From: Microthyrium microscopicum
Lineage: Eukaryota; Ascomycota; Dothideomycetes; Microthyriales; Microthyriaceae
NCBI GenBank assembly: GCA_010405405.1
Contig: MU004238.1
Span: 259,530 to 323,529, forward strand
Direction: 5' to 3'
DNA length: 64,000 bases
Below the pieces are notes generated by a model, which did no database searches, had not been told where the DNA came from, and saw only the letters and a list, made by a program, of their open reading frames with translations. The position numbers and the translations under genes were made by a program. Below, piece by piece: positions 20,349-30,271 of the stretch (position 1 is the first letter of the stretch; each line of letters starts with the position of its first letter).

Positions 20349-21521
20349 CTACCGTCTTTGCCCCTGACCATACTCATTTGCCCATTCCCTCACCTTACTC
20401 TTCCCCTCCCATCCAACACCCATCGCCCACTCGATATGGTCCTCCAAAGTCAACCAGCCTCTCTTCCTGTCCAGCACAGCCGCATGCAAAACATCCTTCC
20501 ACTCAGCCCAAAACTGCATCTCACTCTTCACCGCCCACTGATTCGAAGAACCGTGTGCTTCCTCCGGCGCCAAGGCCGCATACGGCCACACCGCTGTCAT
20601 GACCTCAAACCTCCTCGTCTGATTCGGCTGAAAGACAGCTGCTAGCGCCTGATACCACGGCCTCGCAGGCACACTCTCCACCACAAGCTTTGAATGCGTG
20701 ACCGGAAACGTGATGGAAAGATCACCTTTGTACCCTGTGGAGGCAATGAGATTACGTATCTGGCCTTCTAAATAGGTCGTGTTCCAATTGGTAACCGTCT
20801 TAGTAAGCGTAAAACTGCGTGGGTCAGATCGCATTCGAGCAGCGTCCATTTTCGCATCCACACGGCTCTTAACTGACCTCTTTTCTTTAATCGGTTCGCC
20901 TACGTAGCGGGCCACCCATTCTTCTAGGCCGCCTTTTACAATCGGCACAGTACTAGGCTCTCGGCCACCGCGCCAGCCGGGCGCGGAGTCGTTGAGGAGC
21001 GTAACGAAGTTCCAGGCGCTGTCGCCTGAGTCGGGTGGATGGACGAAGTAGCGCAGCATGCTGATCCGGATGTCAAAGTCTGTGCTGTTGGGATTGTAGG
21101 ACAGGGCGCCCTTGCCGGTGATGCGAATTTGCGGGTGGGGAGGGAGTTTCGCATGCCGCCGGAGGAGTTTTAAGAGTGCTGGTGCGGAGATTGAGTAGGC
21201 TGGGTCCGTAATTGTGAGGGTGTCGAGATCTTTGGAGAGAGTGGCGCCGGGAATGCGGTATAGACTAAAGTCAATGGGAATGCTGCCAGGGATACTGGAT
21301 GGTGGTGGAGGAGGCCTTGAATTTATTGGGGTTGCTGATGGAGTCGGGCCGGTATAGCTTGGTGGAAGGTCATCCGGGGGATCCTCGTCTTGGTATGGTC
21401 CTGGATCCAATGGGTCTCTACTTCTTGTAGTTGATGTTGGTGATGTTGGCGGCAGGGAATGTGATGATGCGCCTGGAGTTGACAATTCTCCAACTGGGCG
21501 TCGGGTGGGTTTTCGATCCAT
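20349..21521 (-). CDS. conserved fungal protein of unknown function
   Basis: A single-exon frame of about 390 residues starts MDRKPTRRPVGEL; an in-frame ATG 45 bp upstream is less likely. The first 90 residues are Pro/Ser-rich with a PPSY motif, often a WW-domain or Nedd4-type ligase contact. A compact region follows, with IPGATLSKDLDTLTITDP, LLKLLRRHAKLPP, RITGKG, DFDIRISMLRY and WNFVTLL. The C-terminal half is Trp-rich (FWAEWKDVL, WLTLEDHIEWAMGVGW). The layout looks like conserved Pezizomycotina proteins of unknown role, which is a memory-based inference. No membrane segment is visible. Confidence 0.75.
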   Translation of the reverse strand: MDRKPTRRPVGELSTPGASSHSLPPTSPTSTTRSRDPLDPGPYQDEDPPDDLPPSYTGPTPSATPINSRPPPPPSSIPGSIPIDFSLYRIPGATLSKDLDTLTITDPAYSISAPALLKLLRRHAKLPPHPQIRITGKGALSYNPNSTDFDIRISMLRYFVHPPDSGDSAWNFVTLLNDSAPGWRGGREPSTVPIVKGGLEEWVARYVGEPIKEKRSVKSRVDAKMDAARMRSDPRSFTLTKTVTNWNTTYLEGQIRNLIASTGYKGDLSITFPVTHSKLVVESVPARPWYQALAAVFQPNQTRRFEVMTAVWPYAALAPEEAHGSSNQWAVKSEMQFWAEWKDVLHAAVLDRKRGWLTLEDHIEWAMGVGWEGKSKVREWANEYGQGQRR

Positions 21522-23072
21522 TGTGCATCTGTGTCTGGGAGGATAATATGGGTTAATAAACCACAAACAAAATAGAAAATATTCAAGAGTAGGAAGTGGG
21601 CCAGGAGCTCAAAATGGGATGAAATAGTGAGTCCATAAGTTGTAGCCTTGCGATGATTGCATAAAAGTGTGGCTGTGCAACATCAACCACAACCTGGGGC
21701 TTATCCAATGGGAGCACTTTGCGATAGAGAATTCGCGGATTGCTTCCTCAATCGATTTAGTGACTTACAATACGATGTGGCGTTTGTGATCATCGGCGTC
21801 AGGAAACGTGGTTGTCCAACTTCAGTTCAAGATCTAGGATTGATTTCGTACACGAAGTTGGAGAGCTACTTTACATCTATCAAATTGGTACCTAGAGGTC
21901 ATGGTCCTCATCAGTAGTACCAGAGACTTCGAAATATACATCAGTTGAAGGATAGCAGCATCCAGCCCTTATACAGTGATCAAGATGAAATATCGAGGCA
22001 AGTGAGGCATTACTAGAACTACATCAAGTGCATGCAAGCTGCTCCTAGAAATGCCAACGAGTTATAACTGCAGTGACGCTGCCTTCTTACCGGTTTGTAG
22101 AGATATGATTTTGTGCGTTTCAAGAATTTTGCCAATAAGTCTGATGATTCCTCCATCGCCAATCTTAACGGTGCTGTCTGAATTCACAATGAATGGTATT
22201 CTTTCCATGAGAAGTCGATAGTCTGCACAGTTTCGCTAGTTGGTTTCGCTGGGACATGCTCATTCATTACAATATCTGGATTATACCTTGCACTCGGAGA
22301 AGTCTGTACTGGTCTCGACAGCTAGAAAAATATTGAAATCTCTAATATTGGTAAAATGAATGGTGCAAGGCAATCCACTGTTATGTTGGTTGTTGAGGCG
22401 GAGAAATGGATGCGGCATTAATATGTGGACGAGCCTCAAGTAGCCGAGAGGATTTCCGCGTCCCGAAAGTTATCAAGCGCCATAACTCGTGACAGACAAT
22501 GCGGTAAAGTCGCGGTGAGAACTAGATGATGGGATTCGGTTGCTGAACTTCAGATGCACATGCACGCATAGAAGAGCTGATCTAAGTCTTCAAATTATTG
22601 TACTTAGAGTTGAAGACTTCAGAGATCCGAGGCTGGCCAAAGTCTGAACCCCTTTATCAATCGACTTTTGCCGATGGGATCGACCAATGACAAGGCAGGG
22701 TTGAGCTCCCCAGCTCTTGCACATCGTTCGTTGAGGCTCATGTTGGCACTAATGAGTCAGATGAAGGTGCTGAATGCTCGCGATTGTAATATTTGATTTT
22801 ATAGAAAGGTAGAGAGAAAAGATTTAGAGATGTATAAAACGGTTGCCATGAAAACGGGCTCGGAAAGAGGATCCGGATTTGTCCGAGTATCGCACAGTAA
22901 GCATCGCGGGCCGTGCTTGCCAAGACTGTCTGCAAAGTTTTTGTCGGCGCATCTCTCTCTCAGTTCCTCAACTCCGTACAAAACATCCTTTCTGTCCTCT
23001 CCATCTTCCCATCTACTTCACATCTCCCTCTCCACTCTCTACTCTTTGTTCAGTGCTTAAAAGTCCTTCGCA
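21522..23072. other. gene-poor interval
   Basis: This 1.55-kb stretch lies upstream of both the unknown gene and the ADP/ATP carrier. The last 250 bp before the carrier ATG are CT-rich, as expected of a highly expressed fungal gene's leader. Short open frames at 21657-21917 and 22738-23060 have no recognisable domain and were not called. Confidence 0.45.
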
Positions 23073-24518
23073 ATGGCCACTCAACAAGACAAGTCCCTCT
23101 GGGGCATGCCCGTAAGTTATCCGCCTTATCTACCAACGATGGAGCTCAACCAGTTGCCAACACTTGCGCTTCTCAATCTTGCCTTGGACCATGTCTAGAC
23201 ATTGCAACAGCTTTAGATATGGTTCGGCAAGCTGTTGGCAACTGCTTTGAATCTCTAAAGATGCGCAACTGTCGCATTGAGATGGTACCGAAGCTTTTTC
23301 TGGAAAAACATACGCTAACGAGACATTTCTTTAGCCCTTCATGGTCGACTTCCTCAGTACGTTCCCATCTCAATTGGATCTATTCCTTTGAACAATTCGC
23401 TCTCCAGCTCGATACGACTGGCGATTTTATAATGTGCATAAAATTCTGACTATATGTGTAGTGGGTGGTGTCGCCGCTGCTGTCTCCAAGACCGCCGCTG
23501 CTCCCATTGAGCGTGTCAAGCTTCTCATCCAGAACCAGGTAAGCTAATGAGCGATGCATCCGATGCATCATGCCGATTGCAAAATCTGATTGCTAACGAA
23601 TCATTAGGATGAAATGATCAAGGCCGGTCGTCTTGACCGAAAGTACGGTGGTATCGCAGACTGCTTCCGTCGTACTACTGCCGATGAGGGTGTTGTAGCC
23701 TTGTGGCGTGGAAACACTGCCAACGTTATCCGTTACTTCCCTACCCAGGCGCTCAACTTCGCTTTCCGCGATACCTACAAGGCAATGTTCGCCTTCAAGA
23801 AGGAGCGTGATGGATACTGGTGGTGGATGGCTGGTAACCTTGCCTCCGGTGGTGTAAGTACTTTTGAATCAGCTGCATTGCTTTGTCTAATGTTGTTGAT
23901 AGATGGCTGGTGCCACCTCTCTCCTCTTCGTCTACTCTCTGGATTATGCCCGTACTCGTCTTGCCAACGATGCCAAGTCTGCCAAGAAGGGTGGTGAGCG
24001 TCAATTCAACGGTCTCGTAGATGTTTACAAGAAGACCCTCGCATCTGATGGTGTTGCTGGTCTTTACCGTGGTTTCGGTCCATCTGTCGCCGGTATCATT
24101 GTCTATCGTGGTCTCTACTTTGGAATGTACGATTCCATCAAGCCTGTCGTCCTTGTCGGTTCCCTCGAAGGTAACTTCTTGGCCTCTTTCGCTCTTGGTT
24201 GGTTAGTCACCACTGGTGCCGGTATTGCTTCTTATCCTCTTGATACCGTCCGTCGTCGCATGATGATGACTTCTGGTGAAGTAAGTTTATGCCAAAATCC
24301 CGCTCAAGTAGACCCTTCTAACCCCTTTTTAGGCCGTCAAGTACAAGTCCTCCCTCGATGCATTCAACAAGATTGTCGCCGCTGAAGGTGTCAAGTCATT
24401 GTTCAAGGGTGCTGGTGCCAACATTCTCCGTGGTGTCGCCGGTGCCGGTGTGTTGTCCATCTATGATCAAGTCCAACTTATCCTCTTCGGAAAGAAGTTC
24501 AAGGGTGGTTCAGGATAA
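23073..24518 (+). CDS. AAC: mitochondrial ADP/ATP carrier
   Basis: Six exons read 23073-23111, 23335-23356, 23462-23538, 23608-23853, 23903-24280 and 24333-24518 and join in frame to about 315 residues. It is a member of the mitochondrial carrier family, with three repeats each holding P-x-[DE]-x-x-[RK]: [14 protein letters not shown] (variant) and PLDTVR. The nucleotide-carrier signature RRRMMM is intact. The protein exchanges cytosolic ADP for matrix ATP across the inner membrane. Exon 2 is only 22 nt. The short N terminus and [21 protein letters not shown] entry are typical. Confidence 0.95.
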
Positions 24519-25137
24519 ACGCTTCACCAAATCGGTACTGGGCGAAGCAACAAAACTGGGGTCTTAAGATGTTGAAAGATAGAAGGTGTTGGTGGGCTTA
24601 ATGCTGATCAACATGAGAGGCAGACAGTTTTGTGAAGGGGCTTAGAAGTTGTTGATGGGTGTCATGGGGTGGTTCAAACAATCGGATAGATGCAATTATG
24701 CGTTCCGGGTACAAAACGGCGTGTTGTCAATTGTTTCTTGTCCTGGCTCCATTGTGTATTTTAGGCACTTTTGTATCACCTTTTTGCGGGTTTCTCTCTA
24801 CTTCGTTCTCATTGATGCGACTTCTCTCGTTCTCTTGGCCCTACATTCCGAAGCTTTCCTTTTGATCCTAGCACTTAGTAGGTAGACTGACATAGATGGA
24901 TTTCTTTAGTTCTCTCAGTCTTGCAACCATGTCATGACATACTACCTACTAGTAGGTAGCAGCTGCCGTCCTGGCTTTACAGCACATCGTCCAACAATCA
25001 CCCGCATTATCGCGTACCTGATAGAGTATATAAAATTACCCTCCAGAGTCTGCGCTTTGAACCTTTAGAGACTTTGTAAAGTCAATGCTATCATCTTCAT
25101 CAACCCTCATACATACTTCCAACTACAACCTGTCCCA
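24519..25137. other. 3' region between convergent genes
   Basis: This 619-bp stretch lies between the carrier stop and the convergent kinase stop and probably holds both 3' UTRs. It contains a CTAGTAGGTAG motif repeated near 24880 and 24950. No gene is seen. Confidence 0.4.
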
Positions 25138-25752
25138 TCATCCACTCCACTTTCCAATCTCACTCATCACATATGCACAACACTCCTCCGGCGTCAACGC
25201 CCCACCAGTCTCAACCACCACTGTCCTTCTCTCATCCTCCGGTCTACAGGGCTCCTCAATCCACCTTCGAAACAACTCTTTCCCTTCTTCCTCCCCAATA
25301 CTATCCCTCTCAGCGTCAACTGGCGGCTCCCACACACCTCGTCTCTGGCTTCTCATCCCATCTCTCTGCTTAATCCTCTCATCCAACAACTCCAAATCGT
25401 CAAGGCTCACACGACACTCGACGTACACGTATAAAGCATCATGCTCTGCTGCGAGGGCAATGCCTGTATCACGGACGCGTGGATAGTTACACGTGCTGTC
25501 CATTATTACGCTGTGATTTTGAGTGAGGAAGTCGCGCGCGAGGACCCATTGGAGCTCGTACGTCAGTTGAGTTGCGTTTGTCCAGTCGTGGGATGTGGAG
25601 AGGAAGAAGGTCTTGAGGGTGTCGTGGTTGACGATTATGGCAGGCAGAGCACGAGATAGGTGGGTGGCGAGGGTGGATTTACCGGAGCCTGGTGGGCCTG
25701 ATAGTTGGATTAGGAGCTTTCGTGTTGGCGTGCATTGGGGTTGCTGGGACAT
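25138..25752 (-). CDS. small P-loop kinase/ATPase (AAA_33-like)
   Basis: A single exon of 204 residues. Near the N terminus it has LLIQLSGPPGSGKSTLATHL, a Walker A motif. IIVNHDTLKTFF gives the following acidic strand, VIMDSTCNY is the Walker B-like strand, and YVYVECRVSLDDL resembles the lid region of zeta/uridine-type nucleotide kinases. The family includes bacterial-like kinases of unknown substrate. No membrane or targeting segment is visible. Substrate is unknown. Confidence 0.75.
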   Translation of the reverse strand: MSQQPQCTPTRKLLIQLSGPPGSGKSTLATHLSRALPAIIVNHDTLKTFFLSTSHDWTNATQLTYELQWVLARDFLTQNHSVIMDSTCNYPRVRDTGIALAAEHDALYVYVECRVSLDDLELLDERIKQRDGMRSQRRGVWEPPVDAERDSIGEEEGKELFRRWIEEPCRPEDERRTVVVETGGALTPEECCAYVMSEIGKWSG

Positions 25753-26424
25753 GGTGCTTCGTCATGAGGATGGTGGGTGGGTTGCTCGGCAGCTCGTCTA
25801 CTTTTCTGTTGGAGTGTGGAGCTACCTCTTGCTTGGAAGTGTCTTATACTTGGAGAGCTACTACTCTTATGTTGTCTTTACATCTTTTTATAGATCATGG
25901 GATTTGCACTTGGTGCGTGCTTGTACTTTACTTCATGGGCAGGAGAATTCGACGAATGTGTGCTGGACTTTCATCTTACTTCTAGAGAGTTTTCTACTCG
26001 ATCTTTCCAGTGAGAAAGCTTCCTTTAGCATCGTCTCGGATCTGATCTTGTATGGACCTGCTCTGTGAAAATATCAGAGAGTTGTAACGACTTCAAAATT
26101 CAAATTGATATCGAAAGAATAAATAGAGGTCGGCATTTCGGCATTTCAGTGGCGGGCCGATCAGGGCAAGAGATGACGACCAACAACTTCCAGCTCAGGG
26201 CTCGAACAACCTCCATCGCAACAGGCATCAATTCAATCTCTTGACCTTCTCACTTTATCACCTGTGACTATCTTCTTTTCACCTGCTTCAGTTGAATCTT
26301 TGCCTGTCGTCTGCTCGCTTGTGAAAGACTCCACCATCTCCACCTTCTGCGACTGCAGCTCTTACCGCCACCACCAACACATAGCCCATAAACCCCCATA
26401 CCTTTCGAACGAAACAGCTTCACG
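25753..26424. promoter_or_regulatory. divergent promoter region, P-loop kinase and Rab5
   Basis: This 672-bp gap separates two divergent starts. The portion next to the Rab gene is pyrimidine-rich (26220-26400). No recognisable TATA box was found, as is usual for housekeeping genes. Confidence 0.4.
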
Positions 26425-27247
26425 ATGGCCGATGCATCCCAAGGTTCGGCTCCCAAGCCGAGCAGCAGCGTAAAGCTAGTTCTACTAGGAGAAGCCGCCG
26501 TCGGCAAGGTACATACGGTTAGATCTTCAAGAAGATAAGGTACTGACTGCCAACGCAGTCATCGCTTGTCATGCGCTTCGTAAACAACGACTTTCAAGAA
26601 AACAAGGAACCCACCATAGGCGGCACGATATAACCCTCCATTCCACTCGCAAAGCTCAAAACTAATCATACTCGTCTGTAGCCGCCTTCCTAACGCAAAA
26701 ATGTCCCCTCCCAACCCGCACCATCAAATTTGAAATCTGGGATACCGCCGGCCAAGAGCGCTTCGCCAGCCTCGCACCCATGTACTACCGCAACGCCTCA
26801 GCCGCCCTCGTCGTTTACGATATCACCAAACCCTCATCACTCACCAAGGCACAGCACTGGGTCGCCGAGCTACAACGTCAAGCAAGCCCCGGTATCGTCA
26901 TTGCGCTAGTTGGCAATAAACTCGATCTGGCTACACCATCGACTAGTCCCGAGGGAGCGGATGAGGCAGCTGAGGACGAGAACGATGATGATGAGGCAGA
27001 TGCAAGAAAAGTACCGACCAAGACAGCAAAGGCCTACGCAGATGAAGATGGTCTACTTTTTTTCGAGACGAGTGCAAAGACGGGTGAGAATGTAGCGGAG
27101 GTCTTTACGGCGATTGCAAATGCTATCCCGGAGACGCAGTTGAAGGGCACACGCGGCTCTGCTGCTGCTAGGGCGCAGGAGGAGAGCCGGGTGAATCTCA
27201 GCGCTGGTCGGGATACGATGGGTGCCAAGGAAGGATGTGCTTGTTAG
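26425..27247 (+). CDS. ypt5: Rab5-type small GTPase (Ypt5/Vps21)
   Basis: Exons 26425-26508, 26559-26622 and 26682-27247 encode a Rab. The G motifs are [11 protein letters not shown] (G1, split by intron 1), EPTIGAAFLTQ (switch I), WDTAGQERF (G3), GNKLDL (G4) and ETSAKTG (G5). The C terminus CAC is a geranylgeranylation site. An acidic insert of about 25 residues ([11 protein letters not shown]) lies after G4, known from Rab5 of filamentous fungi. The protein controls endosome fusion and transport. Intron 2 begins GC, not GT (ATAGGCG then GCACGA), and ends TAG. The reading frame demands this junction. Confidence 0.92.
26623..26681 (+). other. GC-AG intron in the Rab5 gene
   Basis: The exon ends ACC ATA GGC G and resumes CC GCC TTC, giving the invariant IGAAFLT. 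The 59-nt intron starts GCACGATA and ends CTGTAG. No GT donor gives the conserved sequence. Confidence 0.7.
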
Positions 27248-27479
27248 TGCTCGTACACAAGATTGAGCAAGAATAATATCGAGATAAGATGTCACACTGT
27301 TTATGGGAAGGTTGATCTGCTGAGAAGGCGCCTGGAGTTTGAACTCTTGGATTGTGTCTGTTAATTTTTTCTGTTGTTACAATTATCTAGAGCGGCGACA
27401 GTATACCTTTGGGTATTCTACCACATGCATTTGTCTAACCTCCATATCTTCCCATCCCCCCGTTCATTACTTGCGTACA

Positions 27480-28493
27480 TTACAACCCTGGCATACCCAA
27501 TATTTGACGTACAGCCGGCACGCCCCTAGGCAAAAAGTAGATCGCCCATACACCAGTAAACGCGACGATCAGGCCCATTAGCTTCTCACTCCACGTATGG
27601 AAGAAAGCAGCTGTCATCAGTAACATCCACCACATGAGAGCAACCACGCCGACCACAAACTTCACGCCCCATCCAGAAACTTCCACCTCAGCCTTTTCAC
27701 GCTCTGCCTGACCTTCAGGAACAGCGTGTATCACAGTACCATCATCGTCTCTAACGGTCCTATCTTCCCTCAAGCCACGCGCACGTAGAACAACAGGCAG
27801 GACTTCCAGCCATAACAATGCGCTGGCCAGCACCAACAAAAACACATGTCCACTGATATCTATACCCCCACTCCACGTGCCGCCCGCAATTTTACACTGC
27901 ACTGCCGAACTCGCGCTCTTGATCTTGGATATCTCGATATCACCCCTCTTATCCGCTGCCCTGAGCGCACATGCGCCGCCACTGAGCACGAATGAGCGAT
28001 CGATGAGTGCTGGTCCGAAACACCATTGTGTCGTGAGATACCATAAGCCCGTCGCGGCTGTCCATCGCGCCAATGCTCGTAACCGTTGCGCCGTCGGTGC
28101 TAAGCTTAATGGTCGCCCATGTGCCGGATGTGTAAATAAAAAGACGAGGAGTGCGAAGGTGGTCCATAGCCAGCCGAGTTTGACAAAGTAGACGTTGAAG
28201 ATGTTGCGTTTTTGAGCGAAGTAAGACGGCGCAAAGGCGGCGGGTTGGTAGGATTGGTGGGTGGGACTGTATGTGCTGTTGGAGAGTGGTGGAGAGAGTG
28301 TCGTAAATAGGGAGCCGAGGATGAGGGTCGCTGGGTAGAGGGAGAGGAGTATGGCTTCCGTCTGTGTGGGTAGAAGAGGATGGGCGAATATGGAGTCGTT
28401 GGGTGTTTGTATGTCCATTGTTGATTTTATTGTTGTCTCTGTTGCAGAGACTGTTTTTGCATTTCGGGGAGGTTGTTTTCGTCGGGCGGACAT
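27480..28493 (-). CDS. SCS3: FIT family lipid-droplet protein (Scs3/Yft2-like)
   Basis: A 337-residue single exon with several hydrophobic segments (about residues 45-70, 100-120, 135-160, 215-240, 275-300 and 305-325). The family signature GGTWSGGIDISGHVFLL holds the first conserved His, and a second (FFHTWSEKLMG) lies in a later membrane segment. FIT proteins are ER membrane acyl-CoA diphosphatase-like proteins needed for lipid-droplet budding; yeast Scs3 is also linked to inositol. The Arg/Lys-rich N terminus faces the cytosol in known members. No introns. Confidence 0.88.
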   Translation of the reverse strand: MSARRKQPPRNAKTVSATETTIKSTMDIQTPNDSIFAHPLLPTQTEAILLSLYPATLILGSLFTTLSPPLSNSTYSPTHQSYQPAAFAPSYFAQKRNIFNVYFVKLGWLWTTFALLVFLFTHPAHGRPLSLAPTAQRLRALARWTAATGLWYLTTQWCFGPALIDRSFVLSGGACALRAADKRGDIEISKIKSASSAVQCKIAGGTWSGGIDISGHVFLLVLASALLWLEVLPVVLRARGLREDRTVRDDDGTVIHAVPEGQAEREKAEVEVSGWGVKFVVGVVALMWWMLLMTAAFFHTWSEKLMGLIVAFTGVWAIYFLPRGVPAVRQILGMPGL

Positions 28494-29684
28494 TTGGAGA
28501 GTTTTCTTGGAAAGCGAAGCTTTAGGTGAAGGACACTAGGATCTTGGGAAGTGAATTGAGGGTTTGAGATAGGAAGTTTGTTGGCTTTTAGGAGGAATGG
28601 CGAGAGTTTTTCGTGGAGGAAAGCTGGAGACAGAGCTGGAGCTGGAGGCAGAGTTGAGGTGACGTCGATTGTTGACTTGGTTGATTGATCTCGCCTCGGC
28701 TTGCCAAGCCTTTCCAACAACTTCCAACGCGGTCGCCGACGCCACAAGACTTCTTCTCCTGCTGTGGCCAAATCACAACTCCAACGCTGGAGCCTGAATA
28801 CCTTCAAGAAAGGTGTCAACTTGAACAGCTACTAGTCCAGTGGATGGACTGTATGACTTGTTGATACGCAGTGCCGAAGTCGCTCGGTCGATTACATGGG
28901 CCATGCGAGCTCCAACAACCTACATTCGCAAACTATTTTAGGAATTTCAACGATAACGAGACAAATTATTGCTAAGAAATTTCATTGCTTTCGAAAAATC
29001 AAAGAATCGAATCCATCGAAATAGAATTTCGTCAAGCTCATCCTGAAATCAAGATCTTGGCCAAGTTTTGAGCTACATAGTAGGGATTGACCCTCAACTT
29101 CACCATTCCGCCTTCGAACCATCCACCAACAGGAATCTCCGCCAAAGTTGTAATTCTAAATCCATGGCGGGGCCCACCTTCCTCCGGATATGGATTTTTT
29201 GATATCTTTGCCTTCGTTATGGTGACAGGTGTAAGATCTTCAAGGTCGTTGCTGCTGACAACTCTAAGATACCTCTCGAATCCACCTTTTGAATTAGCGC
29301 ATGATCATACAATAAGAGATACCGATAATTACGATTGTTCAAATTATTTCTGGTTAATTTTGGCTCTGTTTTAAGCTAAGCATATCGTTTCTCGACAAAT
29401 CTGTTCCAGCAGACTAAGTTTCTAGGTCGTGGTTGGGTTGCAACTTCCGAGTCCTTCTAAGTTCTATGCTGTGAATCTTGATTCCAATATCTGTTGTGCC
29501 AGTCCCCAACTGATATAGAACAGTTTACTGACAGGAAAGTTTGGAGTTCAAATTTTATGGCCAACGAAATTTTATTTTAAATAATGCAAGACTTGCGTCT
29601 TGTTCGAGAGAACGGGTCTCATCCTCTCAAGAAAGATATAAAGCTTCAAAAGAACCACTTTTGACAAACCATCACTATAGATGC
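28494..29684. other. intergenic, no gene recognised
   Basis: This 1.19-kb region carries the FIT promoter and the 3' side of the glycine-rich gene. Several short overlapping frames at 28427-28820 run antisense to the FIT 5' end and show no domain. Confidence 0.4.
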
Positions 29685-30271
29685 CTAGTAATGACGGCCG
29701 CCGTTGTTACCTCCCCGTCCATATCCACCGTTGCCACGTCCTCCATCATGTCCCCCGTATCCACCGTTTCGGCCTCCTCGGCCTCCATCATGGTTGTATC
29801 CCCGGCCGCCATCACGTCCTCCGTTGCTTGAATATAGTCAGTATGAGTCTGAAGATATGGTCTTGTGTTTGTGATGGGTGGGCCTTGTGGCAGTGTGATC
29901 GGGATGATAATGTAGAATGTAATGGAAGAGGTATGGAGTCAAACGCACTATCCACGGTTGTTTCCGCCGTATCCTCGGTTTCCACCATTGCCGTTGCTAG
30001 TAAATGTTAGTATGATGGTCTTGAGAATATGGTGTTGTGCTTTTGCTTGGGTGGGCTCATTTCATATCATATCTGACCCCATCTTGGTAGAGTGGTATCA
30101 GGATAGTCATGCAATTGATAGTGGATTGTTGTAGGGGAGAAATGCGTACTATCCACGGTTATAGCCTCCATTGCCATGGTTGTCTTGGACAGCCTCGGTG
30201 GATGCTGGGGTGGCTTCAGCAGCCATGGCGACAGCCATGAGGGAGAAGAAGATGGTCTTGACGAAAAGCAT
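29685..30271 (-). CDS. secreted glycine/asparagine/tyrosine-rich small protein
   Basis: Three exons (30271-30150, 29996-29949 and 29826-29685) join to 103 residues. A signal peptide (MLFVKTIFFSLMAVAMAAEA) is followed by a short Thr/Glu region and then a low-complexity domain of NGG, RGY, GGN and DGGRG units ending NNGGRHY. Each splice splits a Tyr codon (TA then C), and the first two exons end with the same NRGY unit, so exons can be repeated without shifting frame. The two introns look alike. TATAAAT at 30377-30371 lies about 106 bp before the ATG. Such proteins may be antimicrobial peptides, wall proteins or effectors; function is unproven. Confidence 0.75.

Noticed and set aside
22738-23115. 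Small frames before the ADP/ATP carrier
   Set aside because: They lie in the CT-rich leader and share no conserved pattern.
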